Shown: in pieces, positions 33,312-44,153 of the stretch | How positions within the stretch are numbered: position 1 is the first letter of the stretch | Layout of the letters: the number at the start of each line of letters is the position of its first letter | Source of the DNA: Asterella californica | Lineage: Eukaryota; Streptophyta; Marchantiopsida; Marchantiales; Aytoniaceae | Direction of reading: 5' to 3' | DNA: 64,000 bases | Assembly: GCA_036924285.1 (NCBI GenBank) | Contig: JAYKYS010000040.1 | Span: 62,001 to 126,000, forward strand | Notes under the pieces: generated by a model | Told to the model about the DNA's origin: nothing | The model's input: the letters and a program-made list of their open reading frames with translations, nothing else | Database searches by the model: none | Position numbers and translations under genes: made by a program

Positions 33312-36300
33312 ATGGATCTACTGCTACTATGATCCCGCTTGAGCAGCCTGAGGGATCACAGGAGGTTGATTGAAAGGCTGCTCAAGATTCAGAAAGTAGT
33401 TGCACTGTGCATAGTTGGAAATCTGGGTTGATGGCTTTCAGTTCTGATGATTGGAGTGAGTTCACACGGATGGAGGATTTGACTGAGAAGAGTAGAAGGC
33501 ATATGGAGAGGTGTGCAGCAAATCTGCGTTGTACATGAGTTCTGAAGGAAGATGAGATGATTTCTGGTGTTTATGAGGAGTTTGTAGGTGTGCAGTCTTT
33601 TGTTTGTTGGCTGGATGGTGTAGATAGGTTGATGGAACAGATGGGAGGTAGGGTGGTGATCCTCATCCATTCTCGTGAAGTCTATGAGGAAATTATCTCG
33701 TACTTGCGATATCGTCCTCATCCGAGACTGGAGAATGGATGGAAGGATGCAGTCTGTTGGTGTGGCTTACATCAGGAAGCGGAAGTACACGCCAAGTATA
33801 AAGCTGTAGCGAGGAAGGTGAGACCTGTGGCGACCCAATTATCTGTTGATTCTCAGCAGCAGATGGAGTTAGCGGCTGCTGAGCCTGTGCTTAGAGATCC
33901 TACACAGGTAGGACACAAGTTTACTCAGGAGACACTCGAGCAGCTCCAGATAGGAGGGGGTGGCTTCTTGACTGAAGAGGAGAAACGAGCTTTTGAACAG
34001 ATGATAGTTAGCCATGGTAAGGCATTTTCTTTCTCGGCTGAGGAGATAGGTTGTGTGGATCCTAGTGTGATAGCTCCGATGGTTATCTTCACTGTTCCTC
34101 ACGTACCTTGGGATTTGAAGCCGATTCCAGTCCCTCGTGCCTTGCTACCGAAGGTGATTGAGTTACTGAAGGAGAGGATGCAGATGGGTATTCTTGAACC
34201 ATCTATGGCTCCGTACTCTAGCCGATGATTCACAGTACCTAAGAAGACAGGAGCTCTACGCTTCATCCAAGACTTGCAGCCTGCCAACAACATCACGATT
34301 CGAAATGTTGGAACAGGACCTGTGGTTGATGAAGTAGCTGAGGCGTTTGCTGGAAGGTCAATCTATTCTATTGGAGATCTGTTTTCAGGTTATGATTAGT
34401 TTCAGCTTGCTTTGGAGAGTAGAGACTTGACTACCATGCGTACACCTTTGGGATTGATGCGCATGTGTACCCTTCCTCAGGGTGCGACAAACTCAGTAGC
34501 TCATATGCAAAATGCGATGCATAAGGTGTTACGAGAGTTTGTGCCTGAGGTCACTATCCCATTTCTAGATGATATTCCCATGAAAGGCTGTCCGGTGGAG
34601 GACAAGGACGAAGCAGTGACTTCTGATGGTTGCAGAAAGTTCGTTGCAGACCACATTCGAGATGTGGAGAAGATTCTGATGCGTTTGGAGGAGGTACACC
34701 TCACTCTATCAGGTACCAAATCTCGCTTTGGGATGTCAGAGATTGTGGTAGTAGGTCATCTGTGTGGTACTTTTGGGAGGCGTCCGAACCCAGAGAAGGT
34801 AGATGCTATAGCAAGGATAGCTGACTGCACCAACATCACTGAGGTTCGACGGTTCTTAGGAGCTTGTGTGTTCTTTCGTGTGAGTATTCCTCATTATGCA
34901 CATATTGCCGAGCCTCTATATGCACTTTTGAGAAAGGGAAGGAGGTTTACTTGGCGGTAAGAACATCATGAGACGATGGAGCAGCTGAAGGAGATTCTGA
35001 AGTCTCCACCTATACTAAGGAGGCTTAGCTACGAGAGCGAGAGACCTGTGGTATTGACTGTTGATACGAGTCCAAAGGCGATTGGATGGGCCGTTGGCCA
35101 AGAAGATGCAAAAGGTGTGCGGTTTGTTTCAAGGTTTGGAGCTCGGATCTTAACAGATAGACAGCGTAACTATCCTCAAGTGAAGCGTGAGTTGTGGGGA
35201 GCTGTTACTGCTATGAAGGTAGATCGAGAGTTCTTGATAGGAGCTCATGTGATACTAGAAACAGATTGTTTGCCTTTGTTGGGTATGATAGCAAACTGCA
35301 ATACACCAGACATAGCAATGCTACGATGGATTGCTTATGTCCGGAGTCTAAACCCTGAGCTAAAGCATATAGCAGGGAAAGACAATCCAGTTGCAGATAT
35401 GTTGTCTAGGGCTCGTTATACAGATGAGGATGAGATGTTTGCAGAGGCGGAGAATGAAGAGAAGAGAGACGTTTGGTGTCAAGTTGGTCAGCAGACTTCA
35501 GACTTGGAACCACTGCCGTTCAATGAGGGGTTCTACTCAGAAAAGTTCTGCAATATTGGATTTTATCTGAGTTCGTTATCCAGAAGAGAAGGATGGAGTG
35601 ATGCAGAGTTCAAGGAGATCAGACGGAAGGCGTATAGTTATCTTCTACGTGAGGGTTATCTGTGGAAACGTCCGAAGAGAAGAGATGGGATGCTTACTAG
35701 AGTGGTGGATGATCAACCGACAAAGCTTAATCTGCTGAAGGAGTTTCATGATACCTTGTGGGCTGGACATCGTGGAGTCTGGGCTACATACATGAAGCTG
35801 AAGGAGCGTTACTGGTGGAAGGGTTTGTATCAAGACGTGGTGGACTTTGTTGGGTCGTGTCTGCACTGCCAGTTCTACTCTAAGGTCCGTTACAGAGATG
35901 GGCTTGTACCTACTTATCCACCTAGTATTCATTTTCAGTGGGTTCTTGATCTTGTGATGATGCCACCGGGGTTATGGGGATGCGTTACTTGGTGTTGGCT
36001 CGAGAGGATCTCTCCAACTATGTGGAGGGACGAGCACTACGGACGAAGACTACAGAGAATATCTGTCGGTTCGTGCTTGAAGATATCATCTGTCGCTATG
36101 GATCGGTTGGGAGATTACGTGCAGATAGAGACGAGTTGAGAGGCGCTGAAGTGAAGGAGTTTTTTGCTCGTTATGGAGTAAAGCTTCGGCTTACCACTGC
36201 TATGAATCCAGAGGGCATTGGTAAGAGTGAACGGGGACACCCTTCTATTGTTCATGCTTTAATGAAAGCATGTGATGGTAGGCCTAGAGAATGGCCGAGA

Positions 36301-36477
36301 CTACTTCCATTTGCTTTGTGGGCTGATAGAACTACACACTGTACCACGACTGGTTATATGCCAGTTGAGCTTATGCTGGGGCACAAACCGATCATGCCTG
36401 CTGAGGAGTACTTTCCCACGTGGGCTACACTACCGTGGGAAGATGGTATAGATCGTGCTTCACTCCTTGCTTTACGT
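33276..36477 (+). pseudogene. pol: E1 pol (RT, RNase H, integrase core), broken
   Basis: It is collinear with the intact E2 pol. Reading the -1 frame from the slip site, stops occur at 33,371 (TGA), 33,536 (TGA), 34,226 (TGA, Trp in E2), 34,397 (TAG, Gln) and 34,958 (TAA, Gln). A one-base loss near 35,970 shifts the integrase core into the frame starting 35,974. RT keeps FLDD (PFLDDIPMKG, near 34,565). RNase H keeps its VDTSPKAIGW, ETDCLPLLG and NPVADMLSR blocks. Integrase keeps HHCC, RADRDEL and GKSERGH. At 36,477 E2 interrupts the sequence within LLALR; it resumes at 45,874. Confidence 0.9.
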
Positions 36478-36486
36478 TGTCGTGAT

Positions 36487-36516
36487 GTGAATTATTCCAC
36501 ATAGTGAATAATTCAC
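36487..36516 (+). promoter_or_regulatory. LTR-start hairpin of E2
   Basis: Arms GTGAATTATTC and GAATAATTCAC (11 bp) flank an 8-nt loop CACATAGT. Compared with E1, two base pairs have changed on both sides so that pairing is kept (T-A for C-G, and C-G for T-A). Confidence 0.6.
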
Positions 36517-36937
36517 CTCTCAGTTTGAAGTTAGTCTCTTTGAGTGAAGTTAAAACCTCAGAGAAGCCGATTCTGGAGTAAGTGAGCATTCGAAAATCTG
36601 AAAACACCACGGCGTAGGTCTCGTCGCGCTGATCACCGTGGTATGTTCAAAAGTTGCAAACGGAGTTGCAGGCGAAAAGTTACTTGGAGTTTTTCTACAA
36701 GATTTCTGATACCGGGAAATTTACCATAAATCAGAGTGAGTTCGAAAAATACTTTTTAGATTTTTCTCATGTAGATTGTAGTATGTAGTATTTGTTTAAA
36801 ATTCGAAATGTACAAAAAGAGCATGTCTAGAGAAAGTTATGGCACTTCGTGTTAGCAAAGGAAAGACGGAATACCGCAGCTTTCTAGCATATTAGCTTAG
36901 AAACTGGTCTTCAAAACCAGTTGTGAGATCATCTTCC

Positions 36938-37260
36938 GTGGTGTAGCTGAGAAACTTGTAGGGAGGAGGTCTCCGGATCAAATCCCTTCAGACTCACAAC
37001 CGGCTTGGAGTAGGCTGGCCCCTTCGGGGAATATGAGGGGCACCAAGTTGCCTAGGGGCGGGACACTAGATGTTCCTTAAACGTACCGTGAATGCGGGAC
37101 GCCTCCGTCTACCCCTGCACTAGTGCAGTCACCTAGTGTGGATGCTAGAGGGAGATTACCACCGGGTTTCGAAATGGACCTCCCACCTTCGGGTTGGCGG
37201 GGTAATTAGTACGAATTCGGTTGCGACCCTCTAAGTCCTGGGGTAGCGAGATGGCATCAA
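36938..37260 (+). repeat. tRNA-derived SINE-like module inside the E2 LTR
   Basis: TAGCTGAGAAACTTG (from 36,944) resembles a pol III A box, and GGATCAAATCC (36,975-36,985) a B box, about 30 nt apart and followed by CCTTCAGACTCAC. This is close to the head of plant Au-type SINEs as I recall it. A GC-richer body follows (GGGGCACCAAGTTGCCTAGG...). The same module is in the 3' LTR from 44,614, so it was acquired before the last transposition. The ends are approximate and no flanking duplication was seen. Confidence 0.4.
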
Positions 37261-38273
37261 AGATACTCCAAGTCGGTACCAATTCTTTTGTAGAAAAATG
37301 TAGAGTTCAAAATACTATTCACTTGGGTCGAAAAATCAAGTGAAACTGATACCTGAGGCAATACTTACGGCACTTCGAAGTTTAAGGGGGCCGAGAAACG
37401 ACAATGATGATAACTCGGGCTCCACGTGTCAGAACGAGGTGATTCCGGTGGCCAGAGGTAGCCGTGGTGGAGTTACTTCGACTGGAGGTGTCAGATGCTG
37501 ACTGTACAGTCGAGACGGTGGCCGTCCGTACAGATGAATCTGCGAAGCTTAGTGAAATAGTCTTCTTACGTGTAGATATATTATCAGTGATTTAATTTTC
37601 TGCTGCCATCTGTTTAGGGTATCTTTTACCTCTGCCAGGTGACAGTGAAGGATGCGTAGGATGGAGGAAAACCTAGAGGGGTGTACTCTGGAGAGGGAGA
37701 ATTCTCATCCCATTATCGCATTATCGGAGTTTGTCAATCATCGAGCAGTGTAGAGTTTACCGTGCGAGAGCTATCGAGTAGAGAGAATCGAAGAGCTAAG
37801 AGAAGATTTACACAGAGGTTACGTCTGACGAGAACTTCTGTCTGATCAGAGTTTTGATATCGAGGGAATGAGAGTAGAGAGCAGAATCGAGTAGATAAGA
37901 GACCGACAACTTGTACGCACATCTTTCTGAAAAGAAAACGGGAAGCTTCTAGGTGAACGCGCTGGTGCTTCACAGGAGCAGTTTTCTGATATTCTGAGTT
38001 ACTGAGCGTGAGCTTTGCAATCTGCATGATCTAGAGTTGAAGATCTACTTGCACGCCGTGTGTTTTATCTTGACCAGATCAAGAACGTGGTGGTGTGGTT
38101 TCTTGCGGTCCGTATTCCTTGTGAGGTTTTCGTCCTCTTCTTCACGATCGTATCACAGCTAGAAGGTTCGCCCTTCCCAGGAAACTCTCGCCTCCACATA
38201 CAATCTGGTGCTTCCACTGAGAGCTTTCTTGGGGTGATTGACCGTGAAGTTGAGTTCCAAGACGAAGAGGAAG

Positions 38274-40514
38274 ATGGATCGGAAGAGCGGAAGCGCTGCT
38301 GGTGCTACCTCTACGGCTGCTGCATCTACGTTTGCTGCAGCACCTGCTGTTGCACCTGCGACTGCTGCGACATCTGCATCTGGTCTCGATACAGCTGAGA
38401 TCCTGAAGACGCTTGCGGCCCTGGTCCAACAACATCCGATCGTTGGAGGGGGTGAGTTGAAATCTACCAAAGCTTTGCAAGCGATAGTTAATAGATGTGG
38501 CAGATTTGATGGCAGAGATATTTCTAGGTATCTGCGTGAATACAGAGGAGAGATGGAACTGGTTAGAGTTACGGATATAGAGATGATAACCAGTTTCGAG
38601 TTAGCTGTAATCCCTGAGTTGCGGGACCAAGTTAGGGATGTACAGAGAAGGAATCTAGGTGTGTGGATGAGTTTTGAACGATCTCTTCGAGAGGAGTTTC
38701 TCGAAGAAGATTCTGAGAGAGTCACTAGAAGAACGTTTCTGGACTGGGTTGAGCAGCAACCTGGTCGTATGATGAACCTGAATGAGATGCTGAGAGAGTT
38801 TGATCGGAGATACCGACAACTCTCAACTCTAGAGCGCATAACTCTAGATGCTAGGAGAACTGAACTTTTTCTGCAAGCTACCGATGATGCTACGGCAAAT
38901 CGGTTATGCTTTATGTTGGCTGATCGATCTGCTGAAGGAGGAGTTACTACTGATTGGGGAAGAGTCGAGGATGCTGTTGCCGTACTAACGAGGCAGAGGA
39001 GAGGAAGAGTGGCTGTGGGAGGATGCCCGCTTGCAGAAATAACCGCTCAACCTCGCATTGCTCCTCAAGTACAGCAACCTCCGGCTCTTGCTCCGGCTCC
39101 TAGACCTGCTGTACCGGCTGCAGTACCTTTGATACCAGTGGTGCCAGTTCCTGCACAAAGGGCACCGGTTCAGAGACCTGCAGAGAACCATGGACAGCAG
39201 AACCAGATCGAAGATCTCATTCGGCAGATGAGAGAACTGAAGGTGGAGTTAGCTGGCCTGCAGAGAGAGCAGCCACCGGCGCCTGCTGCTGCACGTCCAG
39301 GAGGTGCACCTGTTCGTAGATGTATCTGGTGTGACAGTCAAGATCATTTCCGAGGGGACTGTCAAGAGCTCACGGCTGCTCTGCGAGATGGTGTGGTTCG
39401 CTACCAGAACGGTAGGCTGCATCTTTCTTCTACTGGAGAGCCGCTAAGCACGCAGTTTGGACGAGGAGGCATGAGGAGTCTACCTCAGATTACAGCTGCT
39501 ACAACTGTACATGCATTGATGGCACCACCGGTAAATCCTGATGTATATGCCGGTCACATTGAAGTTTCTTCTAGTCCTACGTTGCTAGATAGGACTACTG
39601 AGAAGAAACATGTTCAAGTTCCTTCTGAAGTACTGAAGAGAGGAGCTGAGACTATCCGTAGAGTCACAGGGTGGGGTGATCCTGTTGACGCTGCGTCTAT
39701 CAAAGCATTCTTGGACGTGGATAGACACGTTCACTGGCAAGATGCTTCTGTGGAGGAGAAGAGGCGGCGAGAAGCTTCTGAACTTGATACTGGAGTTCCG
39801 GAGGAGGCAGGAGATAGACGAAGAGTCACAAGGAGACGAGCAGCTCCTCCAGATGACATCCCGTCTACTTCTGCAGCTCCTCCACCTGCACCAGGTCCGA
39901 TGGAGGACGTGCAGAGATCCCAGCAGGAGCCAACGACTGCTGGGAGACGATTCACTGCCCAAGAGAAGGGGAAAGGACCGACTTACAAGTTGGCAGCAGA
40001 TATCGAGACTTCAACTGATCTCAAGAGCATCCTGGAGCAGAGAATACTTGACGCACGAATCGAGTTTTCTCTTCGGGAGGTTCTTGGTATTGCGAAGAGG
40101 GAGTTTCACGAGCTGATCATCGACATTATCAAGCGGAAGAGACAGGTGATGTCTGAACAAGTAGAAAGCCAGATGATAGAGATGGTAGGAGCTTCTGTTA
40201 ATGATGCAGAATTCGGCAAGGTGCATTTTCAGGAGGCTGATGATACAGAGTACCAGCAAGAAGCGTTAGTTGCTGGTACCAACACTGCTGAGTTTGATGA
40301 TGATGAAGCTGGCGAGGAGAGTCCAGCTACTGATAGTGACTTCAGGAAGAGACACTGGGCTCGTGCTACGACTGCTACACGAGTTCGCCTTGGAAGTCTT
40401 GAACCTGTTGCTGCTTTGGTTGATCACGATTCTGAGATCAACATCATGTCACGAGAAGTGTACGAGAGAGGACAGTACGGGATACCAAGAGTGATGGATC
40501 TGCTACTACTATGA
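38274..40514 (+). CDS. gag: E2 gag with truncated, probably dead protease
   Basis: It is collinear with E1 gag (about 90% alike by eye) from MDRKSG. The capsid-like region, the Pro/Ala linker, the CCHC knuckle (CIWCDSQDHFRGDC) and the charged segment are present. The protease begins but reads LVDHDSEIN, so the conserved Gly of DHG is Asp. After VYERGQ the frame runs into YGIPRVMDLLLL and stops at 40,512-40,514, because about 360 bp corresponding to E1 32,936-33,295 are deleted. The stop overlaps the pol ATG as ATGA. Gag may still be functional, but this element would need protease from a relative. Confidence 0.88.
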   Translation: MDRKSGSAAGATSTAAASTFAAAPAVAPATAATSASGLDTAEILKTLAALVQQHPIVGGGELKSTKALQAIVNRCGRFDGRDISRYLREYRGEMELVRVTDIEMITSFELAVIPELRDQVRDVQRRNLGVWMSFERSLREEFLEEDSERVTRRTFLDWVEQQPGRMMNLNEMLREFDRRYRQLSTLERITLDARRTELFLQATDDATANRLCFMLADRSAEGGVTTDWGRVEDAVAVLTRQRRGRVAVGGCPLAEITAQPRIAPQVQQPPALAPAPRPAVPAAVPLIPVVPVPAQRAPVQRPAENHGQQNQIEDLIRQMRELKVELAGLQREQPPAPAAARPGGAPVRRCIWCDSQDHFRGDCQELTAALRDGVVRYQNGRLHLSSTGEPLSTQFGRGGMRSLPQITAATTVHALMAPPVNPDVYAGHIEVSSSPTLLDRTTEKKHVQVPSEVLKRGAETIRRVTGWGDPVDAASIKAFLDVDRHVHWQDASVEEKRRREASELDTGVPEEAGDRRRVTRRRAAPPDDIPSTSAAPPPAPGPMEDVQRSQQEPTTAGRRFTAQEKGKGPTYKLAADIETSTDLKSILEQRILDARIEFSLREVLGIAKREFHELIIDIIKRKRQVMSEQVESQMIEMVGASVNDAEFGKVHFQEADDTEYQQEALVAGTNTAEFDDDEAGEESPATDSDFRKRHWARATTATRVRLGSLEPVAALVDHDSEINIMSREVYERGQYGIPRVMDLLLL

Positions 40515-43500
40515 TCCCGCTTGAGCAGCCTGTGGGATCACAGGAGGCTGATAGAGAGGCTGCTCAAGATTCAGAAAGTAATTGCACTGTACATAGTTGG
40601 AAATCTGGTTTGATGACTTTCAGTTCTGATGATTGGAGTGAGTTCACGCGAATAGAGGATCTGACTGAGAAGAGTAGAAGGCAGATGGAGAAGTATGCAG
40701 AAAATCTGCACTGTACAGGAGTTCTGAGTGAAGATGAGATGATTTCTGGTGTTTACGGAGAGTTTGTAGGTGTACAGTCTTTTGTTCGTTGGCTGGATGA
40801 TGTAGATAGGTTGATGGAGCAGATGGGAGGAAGGGTGGTGATCCCTATCCACTCTCGTAAGGTCTATGAGGAGATTGTCTCGTGCTTGCAATCTCGTCCT
40901 CATCCGAGACTGGAGAGTGGATGGAAGGATGCAATCTGCTGGTGTGGCTCTCGTGAAGAAGCAGAGGTTCACACCAAATACAAAACTGTAGCGAAGAAGG
41001 TGAAACCAGTGGCGACCCAGTTACCTGTTGATTCACAGCAGCAGATGGAGTTAGCGGTCACTGAGCCTGTACTGAGAGATCCTAAACAGATAGGACACGA
41101 GTTTACTCAAGAGACACTCGAGCAGCTCCAGATAGGAGGGGGTGGCTTCTTGACTGAAGTGGAGAAACGAGCTTTTGAGCAGATGATAGTTAGCCATGGT
41201 AAGGCATTTTCTTTCTCAGCTGGAGAGATTGGTTGTGTGGATCCTAGTGTGATAGCTCCGATGGTTATCTTCACTGTTCCTCACGTACCTTGGGACTTGA
41301 AGCCGATTCCAGTCCCTCGTGCCTTGCTACCGAAGGTTATTGACTTACTGAAGGAGAGGATGCGGATGGGTATTCTTGAACCATCTATGGCTCCGTACTC
41401 TAGCCGATGGTTCACAGTACCTAAGAAGACAGGAGCTTTACGCTTCATCCAAGACTTGCAGCCTGCCAACAACATCACGATTCGAAACGTGGGGACAGGA
41501 CCTGTGGTTGATGAAGTAGCCGAGGCATTTGCTGGAAGATCTATCTATTCTATTGGAGATTTGTTTTCAGGTTACGATCAGTTTCAGCTTGCTTTGGAGA
41601 GTAGAGACTTGACTACCATGCGTACACCTTTGGGGTTGATGCGGATGTGTACTCTTCCTCAGGGTGCGACAAACTCAGTAGCTCATATGCAAAACGCGAT
41701 GCATAAGGTGTTACGAGAGTTTGTACCTGAGGTTACTATCCCATTTCTTGATGATATCCCCATGAAAGGCTGTCCGATGGAGGACAAGGACGAGACTATG
41801 ACTGCTGATGGTTGCAGAAAGTTCGTTGCAGACCACATCCGAGATGTGGAGAAGATTCTGATGCGCTTGGAAGAGGTACACCTCACTCTGTCTGGTACCA
41901 AATCTCGTTTTGGAATGTCAGATATCATAGTGGTGGGTCACTTATGCGGTACTTTTGGAAGACGGCCGAACCCAGAGAAGGTAGATGCTATAGCAAGAAT
42001 AACAGACTGTACCAACATCACTGAGGTTCGACGATTCTTAGGAGCTTGTGTGTTCTTTCGTGTGAGTATTCCTCATTATGCACACATTGCCGAACCTTTG
42101 TATGCACTTCTGAGAAAAGGGAAGAGGTTTACTTGGCGGCAAGAGCATCACGAGACGATGGAGCAGCTGAAAGAGATTCTGAAGTCTCCACCTGTACTAA
42201 GGAGACTTAGCTATGAGAGCGGAAGACCTATCATATTGACTGTTGACACGAGTCCAAAGGCGATTGGATGGGCAATCGGTCAAGAAGATGCAGAAGGCGT
42301 GCAGTTTGTTTCAAGGTTTGGGGCTCGGATCTTAACAGATAGACAACGTAACTATCCTCAAGTGAAGCGTGAGTTGTGGGGAGCTGTTACTGCTATGAAG
42401 GTAGACCGAGAGTTCTTGATAGGTGCACGTGTGATACTAGAAACAGACTGTTTGCCTTTGCTAGGTATGATAGCAAACTGTAATACTCCAGACATAGCAA
42501 TGCTACGATGGATTGCTTATATCCGGAGTATGAACCCTGAGCTGAAGCATATAGCAGGAAAGGATAATCCTGTTGCAGACATGTTATCTAGGGCTCGTTA
42601 TACAGATGAAGAAGAGATGTTTGCAGAAGTTGAAGATGAAGAGAAGAGAGACGTTTGGTGCCAAGTTGGTCAACAGACTTCAGACTTGGAACCACTGCCG
42701 TTCTACGAGGAGTTCTACACGGAGAAGTTCCGCGATATCGGATACTATCTGAGTTTATTATGCAGACGAGAGGGTTGGAGTGATGTAGAGTTTAAGGAGA
42801 TTAGAAGAAAAGCGTATGGTTACCTTCTACGTGAAGGTTATCTGTGGAAACGTCCGAAGAGAAGAGATGGGATGTTGACTAGAGTAGTGGATGATCAACC
42901 GACGAAGCTGAATCTGCTGAAGGAGTTTCATGACACCTTGTGGGCTGGACACCGTGGAGTTTGGGCTACATACACAAAGATGAAGGAGCGATACTGGTGG
43001 AAGGGTTTGTATCAAGACGTAGTGGATTTTGTTGGGTCGTGTCTGCACTGCCAGTTCTACTCTAAAGTCCGTTACAGAGATGGACTTGTACCTACCTACC
43101 CACCTAGTATTCATTTTTCGTGGGTCCTTGATCTTGTGATGATGCCGCCGGGACAGTGGGGGATGCGCTACTTGGTGTTAGCTCGGGAAGATCTCTCCAA
43201 CTACGTGGAGGGACGAGCACTGCGCACGAAGACTACAGAGAACATATGTAGATTCGTGCTTGAAGATATTATCTGTCGTTATGGATCTGTTGGAAGACTA
43301 CGAGCAGATAGGGGCGAGCTGAGAGGTGCAGAAGCGAAGGAGTTCTTTGCTCGCTATGGAGTAAAGCTTCGGCTTACTACTGCCATGAATCCAGAAGGCA
43401 TTGGTAAGAGTGAACGAGGACACCCTTCTATCGTTCACGCTTTAGTAAAAGCATGTGATGGTAGGCCTAGAGAGTGGCCGAGGCTGCTTCCATTTTCTTT

Positions 43501-44107
43501 ATGGGCTGATAGAACTACACACTGTACCACGACTGGCTACATGCCAGTTGAGCTTATGTTGGGGCAGAAGCCGATCATGCCTGCTGAGGAGGACTTTCCT
43601 ACGTGGGCTACTCTACCGTGGGAAGATGATATAGATCATACTTCACTCCTTGCTTTACGAACTAGGCAGTTGGAGCGAAGGGAGGAGGATCTTGTTGAGG
43701 CGCAAGAGAAGCTGAAGGTGGCTCGAGTTAGAAACAAGGAGCGTTTCGACAAGACTCACCGACTACGACCAAAGCCAATACGTGTTGGTGATTGGGTTCT
43801 GGTGTATGATAGCACGCTGGAGAACCAGCATTCTACACTTCGTAAGTTCTCGCGAAGATGGTTCGGGCCTTATGTTGTGTTAGATGTTTATGAGAATGCC
43901 ACTTATAGTCTACGAGAGCTAGATGGTACTCCTTTGAAACTATCTGTGGCCGGCAAGCGAGTGAAGTTGTTCAAACAACGTGGAGGATCAGTAGATTTGT
44001 TCAACTTTCTGGAGTCTGAGAAGATGACGAGAGATGAAGACGTCTCGGCTACTGAAGAGGCTGAGGCGAGGGAGAGTGATGATGATGATGAAATGACAGA
44101 AGGATAA
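40511..44107 (+). CDS. pol: E2 pol polyprotein: RT, RNase H, integrase (intact, 1,198 aa)
   Basis: Domains in order: ~190-residue N-terminal connector; reverse transcriptase (entry PYSSRWFTVPKKTGALRF; catalytic FLDD at residues 412-415); RNase H (VDTSPKAIGW, ETDCLPLLG, GKDNPVADML); integrase with HHCC zinc domain (FHDTLWAGH from His 807 to CLHC), catalytic D874, D933, E968, and a GPY/F-type C-terminus (RRWFGPYVVLDV). The acidic tail ends in EMTEG and TAA at 44,107. No chromodomain is visible. In intact relatives this frame is entered by -1 frameshifting. Here the signal is deleted, and pol begins with an ATG in an ATGA overlap with the gag stop. Confidence 0.95.
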   Translation: MIPLEQPVGSQEADREAAQDSESNCTVHSWKSGLMTFSSDDWSEFTRIEDLTEKSRRQMEKYAENLHCTGVLSEDEMISGVYGEFVGVQSFVRWLDDVDRLMEQMGGRVVIPIHSRKVYEEIVSCLQSRPHPRLESGWKDAICWCGSREEAEVHTKYKTVAKKVKPVATQLPVDSQQQMELAVTEPVLRDPKQIGHEFTQETLEQLQIGGGGFLTEVEKRAFEQMIVSHGKAFSFSAGEIGCVDPSVIAPMVIFTVPHVPWDLKPIPVPRALLPKVIDLLKERMRMGILEPSMAPYSSRWFTVPKKTGALRFIQDLQPANNITIRNVGTGPVVDEVAEAFAGRSIYSIGDLFSGYDQFQLALESRDLTTMRTPLGLMRMCTLPQGATNSVAHMQNAMHKVLREFVPEVTIPFLDDIPMKGCPMEDKDETMTADGCRKFVADHIRDVEKILMRLEEVHLTLSGTKSRFGMSDIIVVGHLCGTFGRRPNPEKVDAIARITDCTNITEVRRFLGACVFFRVSIPHYAHIAEPLYALLRKGKRFTWRQEHHETMEQLKEILKSPPVLRRLSYESGRPIILTVDTSPKAIGWAIGQEDAEGVQFVSRFGARILTDRQRNYPQVKRELWGAVTAMKVDREFLIGARVILETDCLPLLGMIANCNTPDIAMLRWIAYIRSMNPELKHIAGKDNPVADMLSRARYTDEEEMFAEVEDEEKRDVWCQVGQQTSDLEPLPFYEEFYTEKFRDIGYYLSLLCRREGWSDVEFKEIRRKAYGYLLREGYLWKRPKRRDGMLTRVVDDQPTKLNLLKEFHDTLWAGHRGVWATYTKMKERYWWKGLYQDVVDFVGSCLHCQFYSKVRYRDGLVPTYPPSIHFSWVLDLVMMPPGQWGMRYLVLAREDLSNYVEGRALRTKTTENICRFVLEDIICRYGSVGRLRADRGELRGAEAKEFFARYGVKLRLTTAMNPEGIGKSERGHPSIVHALVKACDGRPREWPRLLPFSLWADRTTHCTTTGYMPVELMLGQKPIMPAEEDFPTWATLPWEDDIDHTSLLALRTRQLERREEDLVEAQEKLKVARVRNKERFDKTHRLRPKPIRVGDWVLVYDSTLENQHSTLRKFSRRWFGPYVVLDVYENATYSLRELDGTPLKLSVAGKRVKLFKQRGGSVDLFNFLESEKMTRDEDVSATEEAEARESDDDDEMTEG

Positions 44108-44140
44108 AGAGCTTGGCACATGCCAGAGGATGTGCAGGTT

Positions 44141-44153
44141 TGGAGGGGGTGGA
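44141..44153 (+). promoter_or_regulatory. E2 polypurine tract
   Basis: The tract TGGAGGGGGTGGA lies directly before the 3' LTR. It primes plus-strand DNA synthesis in LTR elements. E1 (46,362-46,373) and E3 (58,097-58,108) carry AGAGGGGGTGGA at the same place. Confidence 0.8.

Larger units (their letters stand above)
36478..38198 (+). repeat. E2 5' LTR
   Basis: It begins TGTCGTGATGTGAATTATTC and ends CTCGCCTCCACA, where the 3' LTR has CTCGCCTCGACA. It is 1,721 bp long. It carries the start-of-LTR palindrome, a SINE-like module and, near its 3' end, GGTTCGCCCTTCCCAGG shared with the E1 LTR. Its middle is unrelated to the E1 LTR, although the pol genes are close relatives. Confidence 0.93.
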
